From positions 62,001 through 126,000 of the forward strand of contig UREV01000001.1 in assembly GCA_900546925.1 (NCBI GenBank): a DNA stretch of 64,000 bases. Direction: 5' to 3'. Made by a program: the position numbers and the translations under genes. Source of the DNA: an uncultured Bacteroides sp. (GTDB taxonomy: Bacteria; Bacteroidota; Bacteroidia; Bacteroidales; UBA932). Positions 28,301 to 35,427 of the stretch are shown here, piece after piece; the stretch's first letter is position 1; the number at the start of each line of letters is the position of its first letter. The notes under the pieces were generated by a model. The model was not told where the DNA came from. It did not search any database and was given only the letters and a program-made list of their open reading frames with translations.

Positions 28301-28495
28301 ATTCCTATGGCTATCGGTACAGGTGAGGGTTCAGAGATGTGGAAGTCGCTCGGTATCACCGTGGCTTGGGGTCTTTCGATCTCCACTGTCGTAACTCTCA
28401 TTCTCATTCCTACCATCTATTGCGTATTCGCGACCAGACAGGAAAAGAACAAGCAGAAAAAGCTCGCCAAAAAGGCTGCCGCGCTGAAGGCTTAG
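25373..28495 (+). CDS. RND-family inner-membrane efflux transporter (AcrB/MexB type)
   Basis: 1040 residues, full length. Twelve membrane segments with two large periplasmic loops. N-terminus SIYRTAVNKPVTTALVFIAFAIFGIFSF, SSYPGASAADIETNLTKVLENGL, the proton-relay segment with paired Asp (SIAIGMVVDDSIVALENI, TM4) and C-terminal VVKNGIVLIDYLILLRERG. Drug or metabolite export powered by proton influx. Substrate unknown. The stop is followed at once by a copy of the repeated 9-bp word and a stem-loop. Confidence 0.96.
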   Translation: MSIYRTAVNKPVTTALVFIAFAIFGIFSFMKTSIAQFPDFDANVILVMSSYPGASAADIETNLTKVLENGLNGVSDLKDMTSKSKENISIITLEFNYGVDIEEATNNVRDKLDMISSTLPDQASTPVIFKFSADDMPILILSATADESLPGLDKILDDKVTTPLSRVKGVGTVSVSGAPTREIQVYCDPNKMQAYGLSIAAVSNIISAENRNIPSGSIDIGSETFSLRIQKEFKDPSELLNIVLAYRNGNAVYLRDVATVNDGEQEKEQQAVTNGKRSAQIVIQKQTGANTVDVINGVFKEMKSIEPTLPSDIHIETVIDSSSNIINSINSLKETIIITFLVVMLVVYVFLGRWRATFIIILSIPISLMASLVYLFATGNTLNIISMSALSIAIGMVVDDSIVALENITTHIERGEKPKEAAVHGTEEVGISIMASTLTMLCVFLPLTLVTGMSGIMFRQLGWIVSIIMIVSTCGALCLVPMLCSRMLRAGRKKNKLHDILFTPIDKGLNAISEGYAKVINWAVRNRKTVIFGAFGIFLAVVLLLGPALKTEYFPHADQGRLTVSLELNAGTSQEVTGEFARKFYDRVRSEVPEIQICSYTFGQADSDNSFASMQTNGSNIISMNINLGSMENRKRSASEIADIIRADIKEYPEIHKGTVSEGMGGMGGAASVAVEIYGYDFQTTDQIANELRDKMLSNPAFAQVTLSRDQYTPEYQVDFDRVKLAANGLNSTSAAAAVSAAMSGTVGSYYREDGEEYDIRVRYSPGFRTSVSDIENIIIYNGAGNGIRIKDLGTVIETEVPPTIERKNRQRMITVTGIIDGSHAMSDGVTAASQIIKDTDIPSELDVVIAGDYEDQKDMFADLITLMVLIIILVYMVMASQFESFMSPFVIMFSVPFAFVGVILGLWLTNTALGVMAMIGILILIGIVVKNGIVLIDYLILLRERGMGILDAAVAAARSRLRPILMTTLTTVLGMIPMAIGTGEGSEMWKSLGITVAWGLSISTVVTLILIPTIYCVFATRQEKNKQKKLAKKAAALKA

Positions 28496-28502
28496 GTCAA
28501 TG

Positions 28503-28538
28503 CCGGGGAGGCGTGACTCTCATGTCGCAATTCCCCGG
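28503..28538 (+). other. Stem-loop between the RND gene and the PII-like gene
   Basis: CCGGGGA and TCCCCGG pair across a 22-base loop, with no T-tract after it. It lies directly after GTCAATGCC, which begins at the base following the RND stop codon. It may stabilise or process the mRNA and reduce expression of the next gene. Confidence 0.45.
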
Positions 28539-28555
28539 GTAAAATTAATGAAATT

Positions 28556-28849
28556 ATGAAAGCAATATTTATAGCATATAACCAGGCATACAACGAGGAA
28601 ATCGTGGAAGTGCTTGATGCTCATGCCCAAAGGGGTTTTACCCGTTGGCAGGACATTGACGGACGCGGTTCCGTAAATGGTGAACCTCATTATGGTAATC
28701 ACGCATGGCCGGTGCAGAATCACGCGATTCTTGCCTTCGCCGAGGATGATAAAGTCCAGGCCATCCTGAATGACCTCAAGACCAAGGACGAAGAAACTCC
28801 CGACCTGGGTCTCCGCGCCTTCACCTGGACTGCCGACCAGGCATTTTAG
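28556..28849 (+). CDS. PG0541-family transporter-associated protein (PII-like)
   Basis: 97 residues, cytosolic, no signal. It starts MKAIFIAYNQAYNEEIVEVLDAH and contains RGFTRWQDIDGRGSVNGEPHYGNHAWPVQNHAI, a ferredoxin-like PII/CutA-type fold pattern. Small proteins of this type end RND operons in Bacteroidota (P. gingivalis PG0541 family). Their role is not established; by analogy with PII proteins it may sense a ligand and adjust the pump. Confidence 0.8.
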   Translation: MKAIFIAYNQAYNEEIVEVLDAHAQRGFTRWQDIDGRGSVNGEPHYGNHAWPVQNHAILAFAEDDKVQAILNDLKTKDEETPDLGLRAFTWTADQAF

Positions 28850-28892
28850 TAAGCGTTAAACACAGAAAGAGGTCAGCCAAGGGCCGTAGGTG

Positions 28893-28957
28893 GTCGGCGG
28901 ATTTCTAGTTTTGAAAGTGCTAAGTTTTAACAAGTTACAATAAAATCATCCGCCGAC
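28893..28957. repeat. 65-bp inverted unit, U1
   Basis: Opens GTCGGCGGAT and closes ATCCGCCGAC with an AT-rich interior. Exactly 65 bp, like three other units nearby. A shared interior block is seen at columns 31-50 (AGTTTTAACAAGTTACAATA here). An 18-bp spacer follows before U2. It begins 43 bases after the PG0541-like stop. Confidence 0.75.
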
Positions 28958-28975
28958 CCCATATTTTTAGTGGGG

Positions 28976-29040
28976 GTCGGCGGATTGATATTTTAGAATC
29001 GTCTAATTATCAATATATTACAAAGATTAAATCCGCCGAC
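28976..29040. repeat. 65-bp inverted unit, U2
   Basis: Same ends as U1 and exactly 65 bp. Interior columns 31-50 read ATTATCAATATATTACAAAG. The end of U1, the 18-bp spacer and the start of U2 (28945-28988) also form a stem of at least 13 bp with an 11-base loop, which could terminate the efflux operon transcript. Confidence 0.75.
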
Positions 29041-29067
29041 CCCTCCCGCTGTGGTTGCCGGCGTCAG

Positions 29068-29155
29068 GCGGCTCGGACTCGTCCGCTCAGGTACTGCGTA
29101 ATTCGCGTCCTGAGTTCCGACCTCCTGCCGCCTCGACACGTGGATTTATAGCGGA
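29068..29155. repeat. 88-bp REP-like palindromic unit, first in copy 1
   Basis: An imperfect palindrome with CTCAGG and CCTGAG flanking a core containing GTAATTCGCG, and outer CGGACTC/GAGTTCCG arms. It is repeated at 29332-29419 (offset 264), at the same places in copy 2, and in diverged inverted form near 51518-51578. Confidence 0.7.
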
Positions 29156-29331
29156 GACGCTTACCGCGACATCCATGTGAACATCTATGCCCAAGCTCAT
29201 CACAAACGGTACCGCGAAAACGTTTTAAGTGGTACCATATCATTCATCTGATGCGTTTTGTGCCGGAAAAACGTTTTATGTGGTACCAAATGGATTCGAG
29301 GAAGTCGAAACGGAAGACATAGTGGCATCAT

Positions 29332-29419
29332 GAGGCTCGGACTCGTCCGCTCAGGTACTGCGTAATTCGCGTCCCGAGTTTCGACCTCCTGCCGCCTCGC
29401 CACGTGGATTTATAACGGA
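29332..29419. repeat. 88-bp REP-like palindromic unit, second in copy 1
   Basis: Same unit as 29068-29155, with a few substitutions. Between the two lie GGTACC sites bracketing AAAACGTTTT palindromes. Confidence 0.7.
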
Positions 29420-29506
29420 ACTCCTTTACTTCGACTTCGCTCAGTCATATATCCTCGAGATTGGTCATGTAGTTTGTTTCGTGGACCATTACCGCGTGCC
29501 TCAGGG

Positions 29507-29571
29507 GTCGGCGCGCCTTCGATTATGTAGATATTGATTATCAATGAGTTATGCTAATGTGCCGCGCCGAC
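29507..29571. repeat. 65-bp inverted unit, U3
   Basis: Opens GTCGGCGCG, closes CGCGCCGAC, exactly 65 bp. Columns 31-50 read ATTATCAATGAGTTATGCTA. The 18-bp spacer to U4 equals the U1-U2 spacer. Duplicated at 31603-31667. Confidence 0.75.
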
Positions 29572-29589
29572 CCCACCCAAAAACAGGCC

Positions 29590-29654
29590 GTCGGCACGGG
29601 CGTACTATATAACCACCAGATTGTCAATGTCTTACAAGGAAGGACCGCGCCGAC
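29590..29654. repeat. 65-bp inverted unit, U4
   Basis: Opens GTCGGCACG, closes CGCGCCGAC, exactly 65 bp. Columns 31-50 read ATTGTCAATGTCTTACAAGG, so the genome word TGTCAATGT falls at the conserved interior position. Duplicated at 31686-31750. Confidence 0.75.
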
Positions 29655-29760
29655 CCCTTCCGGGCGATACAGCAATACGTAACTGCGGAGACGCTTACGC
29701 ATGGAGAGCGTAACCGCGCCGACCCTTACCATTACCAACAACCTGTCACTTCAAAGCCCG

Positions 29761-29871
29761 GACGGAGGTGCGGCCATGGGAGGCATAGCCGCCCATGGCT
29801 ATGTGAATGGGAAGGCGGGCGCAGCCCGCCAGGGATGAGCGAAGCGAACCTCCCATGGCCGCACCTCCGTC
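29761..29871. repeat. Long hairpin with perfect 23-bp arms
   Basis: Arms at 29761-29783 and 29849-29871 are exact reverse complements. Beyond a one-base bulge they extend by a further GCCCGG/CCGGGC. The 65-base loop holds a second hairpin, GGCGGGC-GCA-GCCCGCC, at 29814-29830. An identical structure is at 31857-31967. It could form a cruciform or a very stable RNA. Confidence 0.8.
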
Positions 29872-29959
29872 CCGGGCGCGTTGAAATAACCATGTCCCGT
29901 CACCGACATCCATATTAACATCCATGACCAAGTAAGTCAACGTGTAGTGGCCGACGATT

Positions 29960-31093
29960 CTAGTCTTTAAAGAATACGTTCCTAAGCCAAAATTCATATA
30001 TCGGATCTTCGAAGGAATACTGTTTGCCGAAATCGTCCAATATATCATTGGCAATCAACACTTTTCTAGCTCTGGAAACTTCGGTACTGGACTTCAACTT
30101 GTATTCTGTCATTACTTTCTGGGAAGAAAGATTCTTCTCTCCGGCAGACATTGCACGAAGAAGGTTCTGCTGAGAAATAGTCAGCGAAAGTGTCAATGCC
30201 CTATTGAGCTCGCCCTGCTGCCTAAGGATCTCATCGAAAGCATCAGTTATATCCGAATCGGAACAAGTATCACCCTGACAATGGAGCCACGTGGTCTGTG
30301 CAAGCTGTTGAACATAATATGGGTTATTGTCGACAAGCTTAACTATCCTTTCACATTGACCAGACGAAATAGCTTTTCCCGTATTCCGAAACTCGCGTGA
30401 GATAAAATCTGGCCAGAAAGACGGGTCGATCTTTTCCAGGAAATAGATAGCTCCGAATTTATAGAATGGCATGGACACTTTCCCGAATACTTCCATCATC
30501 ATATGTCTCCTACTGCCATATAGACAGTACGATACGTGTTGCTGGAGCTGCCATTTGCTTCTAAGCGTCGCCTGAAATGCTTTTGGAGAATCAAACATGC
30601 CGATCTGCTGGAATTCATCGATGCAGATGACAATTTTAACCCCTCTGTCTGCCGCAATCTTCTCAGGAAGATCCAGGATTTCGTCAATGCTCATCTTAGG
30701 TTCCTTTATTTGGAATTGTATAGATGTAGGTGCAGCCGCGTCACCGAAACTTAGTCCGGAAACAATGGCAGAAGCATATTTTTTAACGGCATTCAAGATG
30801 TTGTCGACAGATGTGGCTGTCTGTTTAAGTACTTCTGACGCGAATTTACTGAAAAATTCTTCCTCGGTCCTGACATTGAATATATCAATGAATACAACCT
30901 TTAGATTCGGATCATTGGCCATAGCCTCTTTGGCTGCTTTATGGACAAGCGAACTTTTTCCCCAGCGTCGTGGTGAAATGAGGATGGTGTTCGTAAGGCA
31001 CATGAAATTATCCGCAAGCCTCTTGGTATCATTTTCTCTGTCAATGAAGTTATTGCCTTCAGCTATTTTTCCAAAAATAAAAGGTGCTGCCAT
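29960..31093 (-). CDS. AAA-type ATPase of the ATPase_2 family (MAAPFIFGK type)
   Basis: 377 residues from the ATG giving MAAPFIFGKIAEGNNFIDR, the usual start of this family; an upstream in-frame ATG at 31141 would overlap the operator. P-loop ISPRRWGKSSLV (about 38-49), Walker B IVICIDEFQQIG (about 135-146), and a C-terminal winged-helix-like part (TEYKLKSSTEVSRARKVLIANDILDD). Such ATPases are common and multicopy in Bacteroidota and archaea; their function is unknown. The gene stands alone between two 826-bp repeats and holds four copies of the genome 9-bp word or its core in 0.9 kb. Confidence 0.88.
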   Translation of the reverse strand: MAAPFIFGKIAEGNNFIDRENDTKRLADNFMCLTNTILISPRRWGKSSLVHKAAKEAMANDPNLKVVFIDIFNVRTEEEFFSKFASEVLKQTATSVDNILNAVKKYASAIVSGLSFGDAAAPTSIQFQIKEPKMSIDEILDLPEKIAADRGVKIVICIDEFQQIGMFDSPKAFQATLRSKWQLQQHVSYCLYGSRRHMMMEVFGKVSMPFYKFGAIYFLEKIDPSFWPDFISREFRNTGKAISSGQCERIVKLVDNNPYYVQQLAQTTWLHCQGDTCSDSDITDAFDEILRQQGELNRALTLSLTISQQNLLRAMSAGEKNLSSQKVMTEYKLKSSTEVSRARKVLIANDILDDFGKQYSFEDPIYEFWLRNVFFKD

Positions 31094-31111
31094 GATGTGC
31101 AAATTTTGATA

Positions 31112-31143
31112 CAAAAATATAAACATTTTTTGATACATCAAAA
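31112..31143 (-). promoter_or_regulatory. Promoter and palindromic operator of the ATPase gene
   Basis: TATTTTTG at 31112-31119 (minus strand) is a -7 box 18 bases before the ATG. Just upstream, at 31128-31143, TTTTGAT-AC-ATCAAAA is a perfect palindrome (7-bp arms), placed where a dimeric regulator would control the promoter. Confidence 0.5.
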
Positions 31144-31156
31144 TTTGTACATAGTG

Positions 31157-31982
31157 GCGTCAGGCGGCTCGGACTCGTCCGCTCAGGTACTGCGTAATTC
31201 GCGTCCCGAGTTCCGACCCCCTGCCGCCTCGCCACGTGGATTTATAACGGAGACGCTTACCGCGACATCCATGTGAACATCTATACCCAAGCTCATCACA
31301 AACGGTACCGCGAAAACGTTTTAAGTGGTACCAAATCATTCAGCTGATGCGTTTTGTTCCGGAAAAACGTTTTATGTGGTACCAAATGGATTCGCGGAAG
31401 TCGAAACGGAAGACATAGTGGCGTCATGAGGCTCGGACTCGTCCGCTCAGGTACTGCGTAATTCGCGTCCTGAGTTCCGGCCTCCTGCTGCTTCGACACG
31501 TGGATTTATAACGGAACTCCTTTACTTCGATTTCGCTCAGTCATATATCCTCGAGATTGGTCATGTAGTTTGTTTCGTGGACCATTACCGCGTGCCTCAG
31601 GGGTCGGCGCGCCTTCGATTATGTAGATATTGATTATCAATGAGTTATGCTAATGTGCCGCGCCGACCCCACCCAAAAACAGGCCGTCGGCACGGGCGTA
31701 CTATATAACCACCAGATTGTCAATGTCTTACAAGGAAGGACCGCGCCGACCCCTTCCGGGCGATACAGCAATACGTAACTGCGGAGACGCTTACGCATGG
31801 AGAGCGTAACCGCGCCGACCCTTACCATTACCAACAACCTGTCACTTCAAAGCCCGGACGGAGGTGCGGCCATGGGAGGCATAGCCGCCCATGGCTATGT
31901 GAATGGGAAGGCGGGCGCAGCCCGCCAGGGATGAGCGAAGCGAACCTCCCATGGCCGCACCTCCGTCCCGGGCGCGTTGAAA
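31157..31982. repeat. 826-bp direct repeat, copy 2
   Basis: Second copy of 29061-29886, same orientation, offset exactly 2096 bp. It contains the two 88-bp palindromic units, 65-bp units at 31603-31667 and 31686-31750, and the long hairpin at 31857-31967. It begins 63 bases upstream of the ATPase start. Confidence 0.9.
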
Positions 31983-32287
31983 CAACTACGTAAATTTCGG
32001 ATAACAGGCTTTCGACAGGGCCGGTCATTCTCTTGTGACTAAGTTGAAACGCCACGTGAATTTCGGACAACCCGGCAGGCATAGATAGATGTATTTTGCT
32101 GATATTTAATTAAATACGATATTATCGACCCGCCAAGTTATATGTTTTTTTATAGGACCTGACAGGAATATAAAGTCGCAACTGTCTGTATCTTAGTAGG
32201 ATATACCGATTTGGATCCGCCAGGATGTCCAGAAAGCACCATGACGACTACATGTTGTTCTCTTTTGGTTAAATTAAATCAGATTGT
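31983..32287. other. Non-coding spacer with an imperfect 24-bp direct repeat
   Basis: No gene seen. Two related stretches near 31987 and 32053 share ACGT(A/G)AATTTCGGA(T/C)AAC, 66 bp apart. The rest is AT-rich and featureless up to the trxA promoter. Confidence 0.5.
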
Positions 32288-32295
32288 TATATTTG
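32288..32295 (+). promoter_or_regulatory. TAnnTTTG promoter of trxA
   Basis: TATATTTG on the plus strand, 27 bases before the trxA ATG. Confidence 0.65.
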
Positions 32296-32322
32296 TAGAA
32301 TGAACGTTAAAAACTTATAATT

Positions 32323-32637
32323 ATGGCAAAGGTTGTTACAAATGAGAATTTCTCAGATATGATTTCCGGAGCACTTCCGGTAGTTGTGGATTTTTGGGCT
32401 ACATGGTGCGGTCCTTGTCGTGCACTTGCTCCAGTTGTCGATGAAATCGCATCTGAATATGAGGGAAAAGTCGAAGTCGCAAAATGCAATGTCGATGATT
32501 GCGATGAGATTGCAGCACAGTTCAGCATCAGAAGCATCCCTACACTGCTGTTCTTCAAGAACGGACAGATGGTAGACAGACTTGTAGGTGCTGTTCCTAA
32601 AGCCCAGATTGCTGCCAAGATCGATTCTCTTCTTTAA
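32323..32637 (+). CDS. trxA: Thioredoxin
   Basis: 104 residues. Cytosolic dithiol-disulfide reductant. Active site WATWCGPCRAL at about residues 27-37, the buried Asp before it (VVVDFWA), and the cis-Pro loop SIPTLLFFKNG. Full length and canonical. It opens a run of closely spaced genes to trmB. Confidence 0.97.
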   Translation: MAKVVTNENFSDMISGALPVVVDFWATWCGPCRALAPVVDEIASEYEGKVEVAKCNVDDCDEIAAQFSIRSIPTLLFFKNGQMVDRLVGAVPKAQIAAKIDSLL

Positions 32638-32648
32638 TATATAGAATC

Positions 32649-33305
32649 ATGAAGAGATTCTTTTCCGTTGCGGCGATTGTCATGATGGCAATTGCCGTAT
32701 TCAGCGTAAGTGCTTACGCCGGCGGCGGCCTGAAAAGCGGCTTCATGGCCGGATTTACGTCATCTTCTTCCAATGCGAAAGGAATGAACGCCGACAATAT
32801 TGGCCTATATCATGTTGGACTTACGGTCAAATTCCCTGTTGCATTCGGGTTCGCCATTCAGCCTGCAGTCCTTTACCAGACCAAAGGAACAAAACTGAGT
32901 GACGCAAATATCGACAACTTCAAGCTGAACGCCAAGGTAGGCTACCTCGAAGTCCCTGTCCAGATACAGTGGGGCCCGGATCTTCTTGCATTCAGACCAT
33001 ATATTTTCGCTGAACCATTTGTCGGATACGGTCTTTTCGCAAAAGCCAAGGATAATAGAGCAGGCGAAACGCTGAAGACCTCTTCCTTCGAAAAATCCGG
33101 ATTGTCACGCTGGGAATATGGACTCGGTCTCGGTGCAGGCGTTGAAGTCTGGAGATTCCAGGTATCTGCAAAATATTTCTGGAACTTCGGCTCACTCTAT
33201 TCAAGTGATGGCGAACTGAACCAAGTAGGGCAGACTATCAAAAGCGCATTCAAAGACGGACGTAACTTTAACGGCGTAACCATCTCACTCGCATATATGT
33301 TCTGA
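32649..33305 (+). CDS. Outer-membrane beta-barrel protein (PorT-like/opacity-like)
   Basis: 218 residues. Signal peptide 1-25 (ending SAYAGG), then alternating hydrophobic strands (SGFMAGFTSSSS, VGLTVKFPVAFGFAIQPAVLYQTKG, GYLEVPVQIQWG, WEYGLGLGAGVEVWRFQVSAKYFW) and a C-terminal aromatic (AYMF), as in small eight-stranded barrels. Function unknown. It lies 11 bases after trxA. Confidence 0.8.
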   Translation: MKRFFSVAAIVMMAIAVFSVSAYAGGGLKSGFMAGFTSSSSNAKGMNADNIGLYHVGLTVKFPVAFGFAIQPAVLYQTKGTKLSDANIDNFKLNAKVGYLEVPVQIQWGPDLLAFRPYIFAEPFVGYGLFAKAKDNRAGETLKTSSFEKSGLSRWEYGLGLGAGVEVWRFQVSAKYFWNFGSLYSSDGELNQVGQTIKSAFKDGRNFNGVTISLAYMF

Positions 33306-33327
33306 TAAATAATGCTTTTATAACATT

Positions 33328-34311
33328 ATGGATTTCAGTAGTATAAAAGAATACTTAAAACCGGATCTCGACAGAGTACAGGACCTGATGAATACCTCAT
33401 TGGCCAGCGACATAGAACTGCTGGACAAGACAAATCAGCGGGTCCTCGCACATTCAGGCAAACAAGTCAGACCAGTCCTCGCGCTCCTGACAGCCAAAGC
33501 CTGTTCCGGAGGATTTGTCACAGAAGAAACGATACACTTCGCTGCAGCGGCGGAACTTATACATAATGCCACACTTCTTCACGACGATGTGGCAGACAAC
33601 AGCCCTGTCAGACGAGGCGAACCTACCGTCATGTCCCTGCTCGGAGGACGCGCATCCGTACTATTGGGAGATTACTGGCTGGTAAAAGGCATCGAAAGCG
33701 TACTTTCCGTGAATACATTTTCCGGAAAAGTCATCCGGATTTTCTCCAACACACTGTCCGATTTAGCAGAAGGCGAACTCTTGCAGTTACAGAAAGCCGA
33801 CACCTGTGATACTACTGAAAGTGATTATTACAGAATAATTTACAACAAGACAGCCTCACTGTTCGTGGCCTCCGCGAACACGGCCGCCATCTCTGTAAGC
33901 GCCTCAGACGAGAAACGCAAAGCCGCCAAACTTTATGCCGAATGCCTGGGAATCGCCTTCCAGATCAAGGACGATATCTTCGACTATGAAGGCGGGGACC
34001 TCACGGGAAAGCCGTCCGGCCTCGACCTGGAAGAACGTAAAATCACCCTGCCTCTGCTGGGGGCTTTTGTCAATGCCGGTGAGGACATGGAAAAAGAAAT
34101 CCGTGCATTGGTGGCCCGTGCCGACGAAGATGCCGATTCCAGGAAGAAAATCGTGGACTTCGTACGTAAAAACGGCGGCGTGGACTATGCGATAAAAAGC
34201 CTCGGGGATTATGTGGGCAAGGCCAAAGCCGCATTGAGAACCATGGGGACCGGAAAAGAAGTGTCCATGCTGGCAGATATTGCTGATTTTGTAGCATATA
34301 GAAAATCGTGA
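33328..34311 (+). CDS. Polyprenyl diphosphate synthase (trans-isoprenyl type)
   Basis: 327 residues. Condenses isopentenyl diphosphate units into a long-chain prenyl diphosphate, probably the menaquinone side chain. First Asp-rich motif LLHDDVADNSPVRRGEPT, second FQIKDDIFDYEG, plus GKQVRPVL for the diphosphate. The DDVAD form and length suggest the heptaprenyl/octaprenyl class, but chain length cannot be read directly. Its stop overlaps the next start by 4 bases. Confidence 0.92.
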   Translation: MDFSSIKEYLKPDLDRVQDLMNTSLASDIELLDKTNQRVLAHSGKQVRPVLALLTAKACSGGFVTEETIHFAAAAELIHNATLLHDDVADNSPVRRGEPTVMSLLGGRASVLLGDYWLVKGIESVLSVNTFSGKVIRIFSNTLSDLAEGELLQLQKADTCDTTESDYYRIIYNKTASLFVASANTAAISVSASDEKRKAAKLYAECLGIAFQIKDDIFDYEGGDLTGKPSGLDLEERKITLPLLGAFVNAGEDMEKEIRALVARADEDADSRKKIVDFVRKNGGVDYAIKSLGDYVGKAKAALRTMGTGKEVSMLADIADFVAYRKS

Positions 34312-35414
34312 AGTTTTCAGATGTCATAGGGAACACGGAAGTAAAGGAAGCCCTTGTCAGAATGGCTGACAGCGGGCGTGTTCCTCATGCCATAATGTTT
34401 CATGAGAACGAAGGATGTGGAGCCCTTGCTCTTGCTGTGGCTTTTGTGCAATATCTGAACTGCAAGTCACATAATGGCGAAGATTCTTGTGGCTTATGCC
34501 CGTCCTGCAACCAGATTTCCAAACTCATCTGGCCGGACATTCACTTTGTCTTCCCTGTAGCAGGCGAAAAAGTGACTTCCGACAATTTCATACAGAAATG
34601 GAGAGACCTCTTCATCCGTAATCCGTTCTTTATGGAGAACGAACTGTATGAGACTCTGGAACTGGAGAAAAAAGCATCATCCATATCAGTGGCGGATGCC
34701 AAGAATGTTCTGAACGCGCTGTCATTATCTTCATTTACAGACGGTTATAGAGCTGTAGTAATATGGCTTCCGGAGAAAATGAACCAGGACGCGGCGAACA
34801 GACTGCTTAAAATAGTGGAAGAACCATCCGAAAGGACCATGTTCCTTTTCGTTACGCATAACCCGGAGCGTGTCCTGAAAACCATCAGGTCCAGATGTCA
34901 GCTGATAAGAGTCCTGCCTGCGGAGAAGGAAGAAATCGCCAAAGCACTTCCGAGGTGGACAGGCATTGACCCGGAACAGGCCGAGTATGCGGCGGAATTT
35001 GCGACCGGCAGTATCGGGGTGGCGATCAGGAGCCTGGCTGAACATGATGAGAACGTCGAAATGATGGACCTGTTCATGCAACTGATGGACGGAATTTTGG
35101 GGCGGGATTTCATGCGGGTCCTCGAAACCGGGGAAGCGATTTCTGCGTTGGATTCTCGCGAGAAACAGAAAGCTTTTTGTAAATTTGCAGGCGATTGTGT
35201 CAGAAAGATATACATGCTTCAGCGCGATATGGGTGCGATAGCCGGAATCAGGCCTGAAGACATGGATTTTTTCAACGACGCGGCCAAACGTTGCAGTCAG
35301 GGATTCTGCCAGAAGGCATTGGCAGTAATCAGCAGGGCCAACATGCTGGTCGTCAGGAATGTTAATCAGAAAATGGTGTTTACGAACATGGTTGACCGCC
35401 TGTTTGTGATTTAA
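34308..35414 (+). CDS. holB: DNA polymerase III delta-prime subunit
   Basis: 368 residues. Clamp-loader subunit. N-terminal FSDVIGNTEVKEALVRMADSGRVPHAIMF; a zinc module with CGLCPSCNQI; the sensor region NRLLKIVEEPSERTMFLFVTHNPERVLKTIRSRCQLI. The P-loop is degenerate (HENEGCGALALA instead of GKT), so this is the non-hydrolysing delta-prime rather than DnaX. Confidence 0.9.
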   Translation: MKFSDVIGNTEVKEALVRMADSGRVPHAIMFHENEGCGALALAVAFVQYLNCKSHNGEDSCGLCPSCNQISKLIWPDIHFVFPVAGEKVTSDNFIQKWRDLFIRNPFFMENELYETLELEKKASSISVADAKNVLNALSLSSFTDGYRAVVIWLPEKMNQDAANRLLKIVEEPSERTMFLFVTHNPERVLKTIRSRCQLIRVLPAEKEEIAKALPRWTGIDPEQAEYAAEFATGSIGVAIRSLAEHDENVEMMDLFMQLMDGILGRDFMRVLETGEAISALDSREKQKAFCKFAGDCVRKIYMLQRDMGAIAGIRPEDMDFFNDAAKRCSQGFCQKALAVISRANMLVVRNVNQKMVFTNMVDRLFVI

Positions 35415-35427
35415 TACGGATAAGTTA

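Larger units (their letters stand above)
29061..29886. repeat. 826-bp direct repeat, copy 1
   Basis: The same sequence recurs at 31157-31982 without insertions or deletions. About 17 differences are confined to the first 390 bp, and the last 440 bp look identical. Each copy holds two 88-bp palindromic units, paired AAAACGTTTT/GGTACC palindromes, two 65-bp inverted units and a long hairpin. Open frames in it (66-67 codons) are low-quality and I do not regard them as genes. No transposase. Confidence 0.9.

Noticed and set aside
28893..29654. 65-bp inverted units as integron attC sites
   Set aside because: attC sites need RYYYAAC/GTTRRRY ends and an adjacent integrase and cassettes; these units end GTCGGC/GCCGAC, have fixed length, and no integrase or cassette genes are present.
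29541..29741. 66-67 codon frames repeated identically in both 826-bp repeats
   Set aside because: Identity follows from the DNA duplication; they run through inverted units and palindromes, lack initiation signals and have no domain pattern.
29061..31982. CRISPR array or composite transposon
   Set aside because: The repeats are long and few with no spacer pattern and no cas genes; no transposase lies in or beside the 826-bp repeats.
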